In this document: in pieces, positions 9,130 through 17,057 of the stretch | How the letters are laid out: every line of letters starts with the position of its first letter | Position numbering within the stretch: the stretch's first letter is position 1 | Source: Rubritalea squalenifaciens DSM 18772 | GTDB lineage: Bacteria > Verrucomicrobiota > Verrucomicrobiia > Verrucomicrobiales > Akkermansiaceae | Length of the DNA stretch: 64,000 bases | Assembly: GCF_900141815.1 (NCBI RefSeq) | Contig: NZ_FQYR01000002.1 | Span: forward strand, 411,091 to 475,090 | Direction: 5' to 3' | Position numbers and translations under genes: made by a program | Notes under the pieces: generated by a model | Database searches by the model: none | What the model was told of the DNA's origin: nothing | The model's input: only the letters and a program-made list of their open reading frames with translations

Positions 9130-9536
9130 TAGTAGCCGAAGAGGATGAAGTAAAGCGTCTGAGCCTCCTTATCGTAGCAAAGTATGAGATCTTTCCCGCT
9201 GCCCTCCTGGGGTCTCTTTGAATAGTAGATCTGCTCCTCCACAGCACCACCGATATTCAAGTGGCCGAAGTTGACGCCTCCTTTCTGCCAGGAGCTGAAG
9301 CCTTTCTCCTCGGTGTGTTTTTGGAATTCCATCCATTGCTCTCGGTCCAGATGGAACTGGCAGGTAGTCGTCACTTCGCTCTCCAGGCCCTTGCCGTCTC
9401 TCAGCCCGAAGCGATCCCGGTCGATTTCAAATCGCTCGAAGTAACTCTGGTCGAGTTCCACCTCGCTGGGGGCATGTTTGCAAGTACTGATCATGGCGAA
9501 CACCATCGCCAGCAGCGTGAGATAAAGGCACTTCAT
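9129..9536 (-). CDS. Probable small lipoprotein, unknown function
   Basis: A 135-residue protein with an N-terminal hydrophobic segment ending in MISTCKHAP. This resembles a lipobox, although the -1 position is Thr, so the lipoprotein call is tentative. The mature domain contains ELDQSYFERFEIDRDRFGL and an aromatic C terminus. No family is known to me. It overlaps the start of 8650-9129 and probably forms an operon with it. Confidence 0.6.
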   Translation of the reverse strand: MKCLYLTLLAMVFAMISTCKHAPSEVELDQSYFERFEIDRDRFGLRDGKGLESEVTTTCQFHLDREQWMEFQKHTEEKGFSSWQKGGVNFGHLNIGGAVEEQIYYSKRPQEGSGKDLILCYDKEAQTLYFILFGY

Positions 9537-9593
9537 GTTAGGATGTTTCTGAATAGCAAGCAGGGTAGGTGGGTAATGAGGGTAGTCCTATTC

Positions 9594-10067
9594 TTATTTC
9601 AGAGAATATTTTGCTTCCAAGGTCCAGCCTTCAGCGCGTTCGTGCCAGTCGGTACTTCCTTTCTTCCAGCTCATTACCCCCAAGGTGATAGTGATGGGTC
9701 CATGGATGGAAGTACCTGGGACTAACACTTGGCTGCATGAGATCACCTCCGCTTCTCCAGCTGTCAGTTTGAATGGGAATGGTATACTCTCTAGCGCATG
9801 CTGCTTGCCGTCGATGCTGACCGAGCTGAGCAATGCTTTTTCTAGTTGAACCCCATGATCGCTGATTTCTATCGGCTCTGAAGAAACATTCTTAATTTCC
9901 AGGTCGAAAGTGATGAGATCATTCTCATGCCGGACATTTGAGACCGATAAGGTGACGTATGTGTTCAAGTCAGCCTTGTATGCTTGATCAGTTCCTTTCT
10001 CGACACCGCAGGAAGACAGAAAAAGCAGCATCAAGGCTCCTAGGAAATTCCGGAAAAGCATCTGCAT
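9594..10067 (-). CDS. Lipoprotein with immunoglobulin-like beta domain
   Basis: A 157-residue protein with lipobox LSSCG at about residue 20. The mature part is a beta sandwich of the type VTLSVSNVRHENDLITFDLE..KNVSSEPIEI. This matches the general pattern of intracellular-proteinase-inhibitor or DUF4352-like Ig folds that modulate surface partners, but no specific family can be claimed. It lies 57 bases upstream of 9129-9536 and is probably the first gene of that minus-strand group. Confidence 0.65.
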   Translation of the reverse strand: MQMLFRNFLGALMLLFLSSCGVEKGTDQAYKADLNTYVTLSVSNVRHENDLITFDLEIKNVSSEPIEISDHGVQLEKALLSSVSIDGKQHALESIPFPFKLTAGEAEVISCSQVLVPGTSIHGPITITLGVMSWKKGSTDWHERAEGWTLEAKYSLK

Positions 10068-10134
10068 AAGGTGGATCTTCGTACTTTATCCTCAAAAAGA
10101 ACAGGCTATTCTTGGTGTCGCCAGAGTGAGCCAT

Positions 10135-10690
10135 TTGGGAGCTTTTGGGATAAGCGATCTAAAGATCCACGCACCCGCGTTGGGGTAGACCCCTGCGAGG
10201 TATTACTGATTTGTGATTACTGATGACTGATTCCGGCACGCTGAAGCATTTCCACCACAGAATACACGGAAGAGACAGAAGGGCTGGCTAGATGGAGCCC
10301 TGCTTGGTGGCGCGACTGTGGGAGAGCTCGTCTTTTGAACCACGAATCTCACGAATTGCACGAATGGGGCTAGATGGAGCCTTGCTAGATGAAGCCTGCG
10401 CGACCCGCGTTGGGGTCGTATTTTTATTTTAACCTTATTCCCGGGGTAGCGATCCTTTGGGTCGCAACCGCCGGGCTAACATACGGAACCCCTTTGGGGT
10501 TCTCTAGAATGCATCCCGGAGGGATGAGGGAACACAGCGCGGGGTCAGCGACCAACGGGAGCGCCAACCCCGGGAACCCGCCCCCACCCATAAACCACCC
10601 CTTACCGGGGCGGGGGGCGGTTCCAAAAAACAAAGTCCGCTTAAAGGAGGAGACGAAGTCTCCGTACAAAACCGATAAAGCAACCTGACA
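10135..10690 (+). repeat. Mosaic block with forward module A
   Basis: Short modules (TACTGATTTGTGATTACTG, a CCACAGAATACACGGAAGAG module, CACGAATCTCACGAATTG) separated by CTAGATGGAGCC-type delimiters lead into module A at about 10390-10530. An extension (CACAGCGCGGGGTCAGCG..CCAACCCCGGG and CACCCC..GGGGCGGGG) follows. No gene. Confidence 0.85.
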
Positions 10691-11075
10691 GAACAAATCC
10701 CAACGGCAGAATAGAGGTGGGGAAACCGCGAAACAAAACAACAGGCGCAAGGCCGGCACCCGATGACGTTATGAGCTAGCCCGTGGACACACGGCGTGAG
10801 CGCTCGATTCGAGAGAGGTACCAAGGCCACCAGGTGAAGACAAAAAACTGAGGTAATCAGTCCTCGCATATCAGCATACCACGTCTGCGCGAATAGCACA
10901 CCACGCCCGCCACGTTCCCCGCCTCTACTCTGCCGTTACCCCAAACTCGATCTAACAAAGCCATGCTAGAAAAATACCCGCGAACCCAGTTGACAAATCA
11001 TCAGCCATATCAACGTCAGAGTCTTGTTAGTTCGCCAGTTGAGGGATGCCAAAATCTAATGCCAGATGCGACACG
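10691..11075. other. Gene-free stretch with an attC-like palindrome
   Basis: No gene is supported. Near 10941-11035 the ends read CTAACAAAG and CTTGTTAG, about 85 bp apart. On the minus strand this places an R''-like CTAACAAG just after the stop of 11079-11351 and an R'-like GTTAGAT box. It resembles a diverged attC for a minus-strand cassette. GACGTTATG at about 10766-10774 also matches the R' box of the plus-strand array. Degenerate, so low confidence. Confidence 0.3.
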
Positions 11076-11116
11076 CAGCTAGTAACATTCCAGAACTACC
11101 TTACACTGAGACAAAT
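11076..11116. repeat. 41-bp exact direct repeat, copy 1
   Basis: This segment covers the 3' end of the gene 11079-11351 (residues LSQCKVVLECY and the stop). It is identical to 12160-12200, where no matching gene exists. The second copy therefore looks like the tail of a deleted or displaced paralogue. Confidence 0.85.
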
Positions 11117-11351
11117 CTTCTAATTGCTGGGGTGTAAATCGAAGATATTCATTCAGTTCATGCTCCAAAGCGATATGAAAAAATTTCATTCCACCAATAA
11201 CTAAAGGAGCCAGCTCACAAACCTGAATAAGAGCCTCATCTACGGTGATCAGATCGTTGAAATCGTAGACCCATACATCATCAACAACCTCTTCAAAACC
11301 CATATTGTCTGGAACATGATTAGGATTTTCTATGCGCAAAAGTATGTTCAT
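11079..11351 (-). CDS. Small acidic hypothetical protein
   Basis: 90 residues, strongly acidic, without signal peptide. It contains VWVYDFNDLITVDEAL. Size and acidity would fit an immunity or antitoxin protein, but no family is recognised. The last 41 bases of its gene region (11076-11116) occur again exactly at 12160-12200. Confidence 0.55.
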   Translation of the reverse strand: MNILLRIENPNHVPDNMGFEEVVDDVWVYDFNDLITVDEALIQVCELAPLVIGGMKFFHIALEHELNEYLRFTPQQLEDLSQCKVVLECY

Positions 11352-11480
11352 GGTTTGATGGATAGGGGAGACGGTGATTTGTGAAAGGGATGGGTGAAAC
11401 GACAGTGTCGTTGCTAGTCTTTCGCTTGAAGGGTGTCAAAATCTAATGCCAGCGCGCGTTCACCTTGTGATCATTCTCCA

Positions 11481-11792
11481 TCACTGGGTCTCTGGATTGT
11501 TAGGCAGGCTTGATTTACGTGAGAGTAATTTCTTGAGGAACGAGTAGGTCGCCACGGCCAGCACGATAAGCGCCCACAGGCCCACGAAGAGGAGGATATT
11601 CAAAGGAATGCCGATGATACTCACATAATCTTTACCCTTGTCCCAGATGACATGGGGGATCGGCACGCCGACTCCATGGAAACCTCCCTCGTCACCCCAG
11701 GGCATGAAAGTGAAAACCACCCCAAGCAGGAGAGAGATGAAAAAGCCGATGGGTTTCCAGTAATCTCGCATTTTTAGAGGGAATGTATTCAT
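11481..11792 (-). CDS. Small two-pass membrane protein
   Basis: 103 residues with two hydrophobic segments (about 15-30 and 62-84) separated by a Gly/His-rich loop (WGDEGGFHGVGVPIPHV). The C terminus is basic. An ATG at 11771 is an alternative start. The ATG at 11792 directly follows the TGA of 11793-12134, so the two form an operon. The last codons (NNPETQ) read into GCCTAACAATCC, which matches an integron R'' box on the minus strand. The function is unknown. Confidence 0.6.
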   Translation of the reverse strand: MNTFPLKMRDYWKPIGFFISLLLGVVFTFMPWGDEGGFHGVGVPIPHVIWDKGKDYVSIIGIPLNILLFVGLWALIVLAVATYSFLKKLLSRKSSLPNNPETQ

Positions 11793-12134
11793 TCAATGTC
11801 CGATGGTTTTTTTATCGCTAGTTTGGAAACCTCTATATTCGCCATGTATGTAATAATCCCTCCTCTCAGATTCTACTTCCAAGTTATGTTTAATGACTTT
11901 TTTGAAAGTATACTTCACACCGTGAAGGACTTCTTTCCCGTCTTTCAGATAATAGCTGTATACAGAGGTAACTTCCCCATTATCGTTCTTCTCTATCTTA
12001 ATCTGTAGTTGTAGTAAGGCTTGTTGATCATTTGTTTGCGTGGCCTTACCGGATTTGTCTTCACTCTGTACTTGAGTGATGCCAATCAGAGTAAGCAGCA
12101 TGGCAATACTGATACTATTTTTTAAAGCTAACAT
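11793..12134 (-). CDS. Small secreted protein, unknown function
   Basis: 113 residues with a signal peptide (cleavage near QVQSED, residue 24). The mature part is beta-rich and charged (EVTSVYSYYLKDGKEVLHG), with the look of MORN-like or tandem-strand modules (YYIHGEYRGF). No firm family. It is translationally adjacent to the membrane protein 11481-11792. Confidence 0.6.
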   Translation of the reverse strand: MLALKNSISIAMLLTLIGITQVQSEDKSGKATQTNDQQALLQLQIKIEKNDNGEVTSVYSYYLKDGKEVLHGVKYTFKKVIKHNLEVESERRDYYIHGEYRGFQTSDKKTIGH

Positions 12135-12159
12135 TGCTGAGGTAAAGTTGTATGGATCT

Positions 12160-12200
12160 CAGCTAGTAACATTCCAGAACTACCTTACACTGAGACAAAT
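12160..12200. repeat. 41-bp exact direct repeat, copy 2
   Basis: Identical to 11076-11116, the 3' end of the gene 11079-11351. Here it stands alone between two unrelated genes, 15 bases before the stop of 12215-12598. Confidence 0.85.
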
Positions 12201-12214
12201 TTTCTATGGTGTTT

Positions 12215-12598
12215 TTAGGGGCTGGTTAGCGTCTCCATGTACTCTTTCGCTTTAGGGGACAAAGATTTTGAATTATCTTCATGATCGAAACTCCACATGT
12301 AGGATTCAAAGAATTTATTCCTCGGGGCATAGTCTATCATAAAGTCTATCGTAGTGTTCCGCTCCTCAAGTAATACGTCTTCGAGTTCAGGATACCCTAG
12401 ATCTTTTCTTTCTAGCTCATTTGTTGGCGACCCAGACAGAACGCGCGCCATCTCCATTGTCGCGATCATCTCAACCAGGCGTTCATCTTTCTTCTCAGAG
12501 TCTCGTACCAAGTGAACCAGGAAGACACTTTGTCCGGCGAATACTAGGATCATCACCACGAGGCATATTATCAAAACTCTGTTCATACGGGTATTCAT
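12215..12598 (-). CDS. Small membrane-anchored protein, unknown
   Basis: 127 residues: an N-terminal transmembrane segment (residues 7-29, RVLIICLVVMILVFAGQSVF) followed by a charged helical domain, so probably anchored with the C terminus in the periplasm. No family. Upstream, on the minus strand, lies GTTAGAC and then a leader around TTGTTCCTTGATCGG that is shared with the next gene (12751-13029). This may be a common leader of two cassettes. Confidence 0.6.
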   Translation of the reverse strand: MNTRMNRVLIICLVVMILVFAGQSVFLVHLVRDSEKKDERLVEMIATMEMARVLSGSPTNELERKDLGYPELEDVLLEERNTTIDFMIDYAPRNKFFESYMWSFDHEDNSKSLSPKAKEYMETLTSP

Positions 12599-12750
12599 GA
12601 GTAGCTGTGTAAGCCCACCCGATCAAGGAACAAACCAAATCGAGAAAGATCAAGGTCTAACAATAAGAGCACTCTCTCAGGTGCGATCTTGGGATTCTTG
12701 CTGGAGAGAGGAGTTGAAGTGGGTCCAGTTCCTTCGCTGGTGGCGTCTGT

Positions 12751-13029
12751 TCACTTCATATTTGTTTGGTTGTCCCGCTCTGTTCCGCCTACCACCTCGA
12801 CGTGATCTCCAATTTCATTTTTTAGTTTTGGGGCAAATGGTATAGAAAGTGTACCCCTATCTTTTGTATACTCCGAAACAGAACGTATTATTTCTTCTGT
12901 CTCCTGATCTGTCAGCAGATTCTTACAACATGATTCTTCTGCCTGCTGGTCTGTCATCACATTCTTACAACATGATTGGCAAATGAACAATATGCTCCCA
13001 ATTATCAGATTGGCTTTTAATTTTGACAT
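12751..13029 (-). CDS. Small lipoprotein with duplicated 14-residue unit
   Basis: 92 residues. Lipobox-like LFICQSC at residues 14-20 is followed by two tandem copies of a 14-residue unit (SCCKNVMTDQQAEE and SCCKNLLTDQETEE), from a 42-bp DNA duplication. The remaining part is charged and unremarkable. The duplicated paired cysteines could bind metal or form disulfides; this is inference. The family is unknown. Confidence 0.55.
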   Translation of the reverse strand: MSKLKANLIIGSILFICQSCCKNVMTDQQAEESCCKNLLTDQETEEIIRSVSEYTKDRGTLSIPFAPKLKNEIGDHVEVVGGTERDNQTNMK

Positions 13030-13240
13030 TTTTTACTACACCCTCCTTGATTCAACTTTTGTGCTAGATCTACAGCATGTACGCCTCTCCGATCAAGGAA
13101 CAATCCAAAACGAGCCAAAGTCGCTCTCTCACTTCCCCTCGCTCATAGGCGACACACAAGTCTAACATGTCTTCAGCTTTCACCCTACACCAAGCGCGAA
13201 TGATGCTGGACACTACCGACTCCGTCGCTGACAAATAAGC

Positions 13241-13465
13241 ATGAGTTCGGCTTCATCACCACCACCGCTTCCTAGACCAGTTAAGTATGCTCATTTTGAA
13301 GCTACCAAGAATGGCCTGCATACAGCAGCATTTGACCGTGATCGCATTGAACAAGCTCGTCAACAAGCGCTAGAATGGATCAACAATAATCCTCAGCTTG
13401 AAATAATCTCTATAGATTCTTCCTTTGGCAAGATGTTGGCTATAGTCACTGTCTGGTATAAGTAA
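13241..13465 (+). CDS. Small hypothetical protein
   Basis: 74 residues on the plus strand, with a proline-rich N terminus (SSPPPLPRP), then an alpha/beta domain (DRIEQARQQALEWINNN and a hydrophobic strand near the C terminus). No signal peptide. It ends 22 bases before a perfect 9-bp hairpin (13487-13508). No family is recognised; coding likelihood is moderate. Confidence 0.5.
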   Translation: MSSASSPPPLPRPVKYAHFEATKNGLHTAAFDRDRIEQARQQALEWINNNPQLEIISIDSSFGKMLAIVTVWYK

Positions 13466-13486
13466 GCTGACAAAATATCCACCCTG

Positions 13487-13508
13487 CATGAAACTTTTGA
13501 GTTTCATG
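13487..13508. other. Perfect hairpin CATGAAACT/AGTTTCATG, repeated at 15.5 kb
   Basis: Nine-base arms with loop TTTG. The hairpin and its right flank (CTTAGGTTGCTGGG) recur, diverged, at about 15535-15586. It follows the plus-strand gene 13241-13465 but lacks a T-tract, so it is more likely a repeat or recombination element than a terminator. Confidence 0.5.
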
Positions 13509-13595
13509 GGGGGCACTTTCTTAGGTTGCTGGGGACACACAAGATGAGCGGGTCAGCTTGTGCATTGGGGGCAATGTGTATCCCAATTTACATTA

Positions 13596-13802
13596 CTAAT
13601 CGAGCAAGGTTAAAGATTCAAACTCTTGCAAATGTCGGCTCAAAACCTCGACTGCTTTTTCCGCCATACACGATTCTACAACTATGCCATAGCATATCGA
13701 ACCCTCCGCTCCTGCATGTTCTACTGCATTATCATGCAGTAATTTTACTGCATTTAATGCTTCAGCGAATTCGTTAACTTGAGCGATTAGAACAAACTCC
13801 AT
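13596..13802 (-). CDS. DUF2007-like small protein
   Basis: The start was placed at the internal ATG 13802 (MEFVLIAQ); an upstream start at 13838 is possible. The 68 residues read as a strand, then a helix (EFAEALNAVKLLHDNAVEHAG), then a second strand and helix. This is the ferredoxin-like layout of small putative signal-transducing DUF2007 proteins, in which the first helix follows the phrase vNefeA. The assignment is by pattern only. Confidence 0.5.
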   Translation of the reverse strand: MEFVLIAQVNEFAEALNAVKLLHDNAVEHAGAEGSICYGIVVESCMAEKAVEVLSRHLQEFESLTLLD

Positions 13803-13887
13803 AAAGTTTAATTGTAAGATCCCCCCTACAGCGAACAATTCGAATCTAGCGTCAATCCGACCTTTGGTGTCAGTCGGCTTGTTGAGT

Positions 13888-14325
13888 CTATTTTTTCTTA
13901 ACAGGAGTAAGAGTCATAGAGTATTTTCTCGTACTTACTCCCCTATTGGCGACTTCGGTTAGAGACTCATGAGTCAGGAATACGCCACTCATCACTCCTT
14001 TGTTACCTACTATCCCCGAAAGGACAATAGACCATGAAGCATCATCTGCCACGGCGACTGCATTGAAACTGTAATACTTGGTAGGACGACTAACACCTCC
14101 CTCCAATTCTTTGAAGTGTATAGGAACACGATGACTTTTCTGGTTATGCTCAAAGTTCAGCGTAGAGGGCTTACCATCTCTAGTGTTTATGGTTGCAATT
14201 GTAGGTAAGTCGACTAGCCCCTTATCTTCTAGAGTTAATATGAACTCACCCTCTGGTAGTTCGTCCGACCACGAAGGCGTTGCCAATGAAAGAAGAAAGG
14301 CGATAACGTAGATGTATTTTTTCAT
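13888..14325 (-). CDS. Small secreted protein, unknown function
   Basis: 145 residues with a signal peptide (MKKYIYVIAFLLSLATPSWS). The mature part is beta-rich (EGEFILTLEDKGLVDLP, KYYSFNAVAVADDASWSIVLSG), and the pattern could be a secreted barrel or lipocalin-like domain. No named family. On the minus strand a GTTGGGC box ends 18 bases before the ATG, the spacing seen in the integron cassettes at 52-64 kb. Confidence 0.65.
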   Translation of the reverse strand: MKKYIYVIAFLLSLATPSWSDELPEGEFILTLEDKGLVDLPTIATINTRDGKPSTLNFEHNQKSHRVPIHFKELEGGVSRPTKYYSFNAVAVADDASWSIVLSGIVGNKGVMSGVFLTHESLTEVANRGVSTRKYSMTLTPVKKK

Positions 14326-14343
14326 GATGTGTTTTCAGTTTTT

Positions 14344-14412
14344 GCCCAACTGTATGATTAGTCTATTTCCCTCAGGCATTCCGCAGCGGCTTGAGGGTCG
14401 TGAGAGCTAGGC
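14344..14412 (-). other. Possible degenerate attC site (minus strand)
   Basis: On the minus strand the segment begins GCCTAGC (R''-like, one mismatch from GCCTAAC) and ends GTTGGGC (R'-like). It encloses a hairpin with arms CCCTCA and TGAGGG. Length is 69 bp, and it lies 18 bases upstream of the ATG of 13888-14325. Suggestive only. Confidence 0.35.
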
Positions 14413-14459
14413 AGCAATAACGATATACACCATGAAGCATAATGGTTTGCGCTTGGCGT

Positions 14460-14700
14460 GTCGATGACTGATTCCAGCATGATGAAACCCGGTCCCTGCG
14501 GGGAGTAGGCGGTATCAAGGGTGGGTAGGGGGCGTAGCAGGTAGGGAGTAGCGGGTAGCGGAAATTCCCGCGGGAAATTTCTTCTGTGCCTGATCGATTC
14601 TGCCTGCTTGCGTGCCTGCTCTCCGGTTTATCCGGAGAGGCTACTACCTACTCGCTACTGGCTACGGTTCCGCACGATCGAACGCGCCGAAAAACAGTAT
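14460..14700 (+). repeat. Module B, forward copy
   Basis: A delimiter (GATGAAACCCGG), the GTCCCTGCGGGGAGTAGGCG module and module B (about 14520-14675) with inverted ends and the CTCTCCGGTTTATCCGGAGAG hairpin. No gene. Confidence 0.85.
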
Positions 14701-14821
14701 CCATCTATCAGCTGCTCATGGTCGCTCTGGCACTCGGTACCACGGCTTCCTGTAAGCTCCCCTATCACGAAGCATTTGTAAATTAGAAACGACTTGACCT
14801 GTGGGCGTTAATCGCGCCGGT

Positions 14822-15289
14822 TCATTTTCCTTCTTTATTGTCACCTTTTGATAGATCTAATAATTCCTTTTGGAGGATTCTATTAAATTCCTTGGTTGTC
14901 ATGTAGTGGTTGCCCCCGATTCGCAGCATGACGCCTTCATCGTAATAGTCTGCATACATTATAAACTCTCTAGTAGTCGGTTGATCCTCCATAAGAAATA
15001 TGATGAGGACTGAGCCATCAGCAGCCTTATCAAATGGAAGTCGTTCATAAGATTTCTGCATCTCTTTTATTAATGCCTCACACCTATCTCCCCAAATCGT
15101 TGCAACTTTGTGGCTTGTAACATGCTTAGGCACCTTTATTGATCCATGTCTTTGTATGACTTCGGGAGTAACTATAATACAATTCACTTTTGATTCAGCA
15201 ACCTTGCGCATCGTCTCCTTAAAGCCAGCTCCATTGATGGCAGAGATGAATACGAATTGGATACAAAAGACTAACAAACACAACTTCAT
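14822..15289 (-). CDS. Small secreted protein, unknown function
   Basis: 155 residues with a signal peptide (cleavage near SAINGAG, residue 20). The mature part is mixed alpha/beta and lacks cysteines apart from two. YYDEGVMLRIGGNHYMTTKEF is the most distinctive stretch. No family is recognised. Downstream, 14750-14804 shares about 50 bp with 16127-16180. Confidence 0.65.
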   Translation of the reverse strand: MKLCLLVFCIQFVFISAINGAGFKETMRKVAESKVNCIIVTPEVIQRHGSIKVPKHVTSHKVATIWGDRCEALIKEMQKSYERLPFDKAADGSVLIIFLMEDQPTTREFIMYADYYDEGVMLRIGGNHYMTTKEFNRILQKELLDLSKGDNKEGK

Positions 15290-15344
15290 AGCTTTGATGG
15301 ATATATTTCAGATCTAAAACCAAAGGATAAATGCTCTAGTGGAA

Positions 15345-15627
15345 CTCTGTAAACTAACTTTTATACGCCGCTATGCGAAAATATACTTTTGTCTGATCTA
15401 TGGCGTTATAGCCCAGCTCTAGATCACAGCTGTAGTTTCGCATTAACGACATCAAGATACACCTAACACCAGCTGTAGGCTGTGTACAGCATCAAAGGAT
15501 TCCTGGCTCAGTCAAAGGTGTTGCTGCCCTTGTATGAGGCTTTCGAGTTTCATGGGGTATATGCCACTTTTTCAGGTTGCTGGGTTCAACTGCTACGATA
15601 GTCACTCCTATTCATTTTGATGTACGT
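15345..15627. other. Gene-free stretch with diverged repeat
   Basis: No gene. It contains CACAGCTG/CAGCTG palindromic pieces, an isolated ACCTAAC box (15461-15467), and a diverged copy of the 13487-13535 repeat at about 15535-15586. Confidence 0.5.
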
Positions 15628-16029
15628 TTAACTGATCCACCTTAGCGTGTGTTCATCATGTTCATCATATTCTATAATCCATTTATCTTCTATCCACCTA
15701 GCTACGAAAGTTTTACCAGCACCAAAGAAACCACCACTCTGGAATCCAGATGTTACCACAACCTCGTTTGAATCGCCTGAAATATGTATGAACAGTTCAG
15801 ATTTAGTCCAAGGTCTTAGAAATGCATCTCTTCTTAATTTAACAATAGCTTCATTAGGAAAACTGTCGATAGAATCAGCAAACTCAATTAGTTGGTTTAT
15901 CTGAGTCTCATTTAATCCTACTTCGTCATAAACTTTAACTTTACTACTGAATGAACACGCCCCCCATCCAATGTAGATTACAAAAAGTACCATTAACGTT
16001 CTCACCACTATTTTTCTACCTACAGCCAT
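15628..16029 (-). CDS. Small lipoprotein-like protein
   Basis: 133 residues from the ATG at 16029; upstream in-frame sequence is poorly conserved in type and partly made of repeat. An N-terminal hydrophobic segment ends in IGWGACSF, a plausible lipobox. The mature domain includes INQLIEFADSIDSFPNEAI and FVARWIEDKWIIEYDE, typical of small beta-rich surface lipoproteins. Unknown family. On the minus strand, GACGTTTACA ends 7 bases before the ATG, matching the R' box and spacing of the plus-strand cassette array. Confidence 0.6.
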   Translation of the reverse strand: MAVGRKIVVRTLMVLFVIYIGWGACSFSSKVKVYDEVGLNETQINQLIEFADSIDSFPNEAIVKLRRDAFLRPWTKSELFIHISGDSNEVVVTSGFQSGGFFGAGKTFVARWIEDKWIIEYDEHDEHTLRWIS

Positions 16030-16036
16030 ACACTTA

Positions 16037-16218
16037 TGTAAACGTCTTAAAACAAAGATTATTATAGTGTTTTCAAAAATCAAGTGCTGGATAAGTATCT
16101 GATTTCCAGCCTGTATCCTTGTGTAAGCTTCCCCGTCACGAAGCAATTGTAAATTAGAAACGACCTTACCTAAAGTGCCGTAGTCGAGCTTGGGTTCATG
16201 GATGTATTGGTTGTTAGA
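16037..16218 (-). other. Possible degenerate attC site (minus strand)
   Basis: On the minus strand ATCTAAC (near 16218) and GTTTACA (16037-16043) bound about 180 bp containing a segment shared with 14750-14804 (GTCGTTTCTAATTTACAA). The length is similar to the long attC class in the plus-strand array (about 188 bp). Internal pairing is weak, so this is tentative. Confidence 0.3.
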
Positions 16219-17000
16219 TAAGGCGTTTCTGACCACAGAATACACGAAAAGGACAGAAGGGCTGGCTAGATGCAACCCAAGTTGATGGAGCCAGGCTAGG
16301 TGAAACGGCTGAGGGTGGCTTGTTTTTTCCACCACTAATCTCACAAATTGCACGAATGCGGGCTAGATGAAGCGTTGCTAGACGAATCCTGCGCGACCCG
16401 CGTTGGGGTCGTGTTTTGTGTGGGGGATATTCCCGGGGTAGCGATCCTACGGCTCGCAACCACCGGGCTGAGATCCGGAACCCCGTTGGGGTAGAGCGCC
16501 CACAGGGCGCTTGTCATGGGTCAATGGTCATGAGTCATTGGGGCCTGCTAGATGAGCCCCTGCGGGGAGTAGGCGGTATCAAGGGAAGGTAGGGAGCGTA
16601 GCAGGTAGGGAGTAGCGAGTAGCGGAAATTTCCATTGAGGAAATTTTCTTTGCCTGACACATCTTGGCTGCTTGCGTGCCTGCTCTCCGGTTTATCCGGA
16701 GAGGCTACTACCTACTCGCTACTGGCTACGGTACCGAATGACCTAACAGATGACGTCCTCGGAGGCCAACCCCAATGACTCCTGACCAACCAAAAGCCCT
16801 CAGGGCTTCGTTTCGTTGTCCCGGACTTGATTCTGTATTCCCGATTCTCAATTTTCCCCGCAGGGGCTGTAGCGAGTAGCGGAAATTTCCGTGGGAAATT
16901 TCTTCTATGCCTGATTGATCCTGCCTGCTTGCGTGCCTGTTCTCCGGTCTATCCGGAGAGGCTACTCGCTACTGGCTACGGTCTCGAATGTTCTAACAGG
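16219..17000 (+). repeat. Mosaic block: module A, then two module B copies
   Basis: A CCACAGAATACACG module, a CACTAATCTCACAAATTG module, module A forward (about 16390-16500), the GCGCCCACAGGGCGC hairpin, a complete module B (about 16575-16735), a partial module B (about 16865-16980), and CTAACAGG at the end. No gene. Confidence 0.85.
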
Positions 17001-17001
17001 G

Positions 17002-17057
17002 CAACTCACTTACTCACTTACCAACTTACCAACTTACCCACTTACCAACCTACTCAC
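17002..17057. repeat. 8-bp tandem repeat at the 3' end of the first regulator
   Basis: Seven degenerate units of the type TTACCAAC/TTACTCAC. The repeat runs into the regulator gene: the TGA stop (17054-17056 on the minus strand) is part of a unit. A matching repeat stands at the end of the second regulator (19638-19693). Confidence 0.9.

Noticed and set aside
13466-13777. Plus-strand reading frame at 13526-13777
   Set aside because: It overlaps the better supported minus-strand DUF2007-like gene and has low-complexity hydrophobic content without a start signal.
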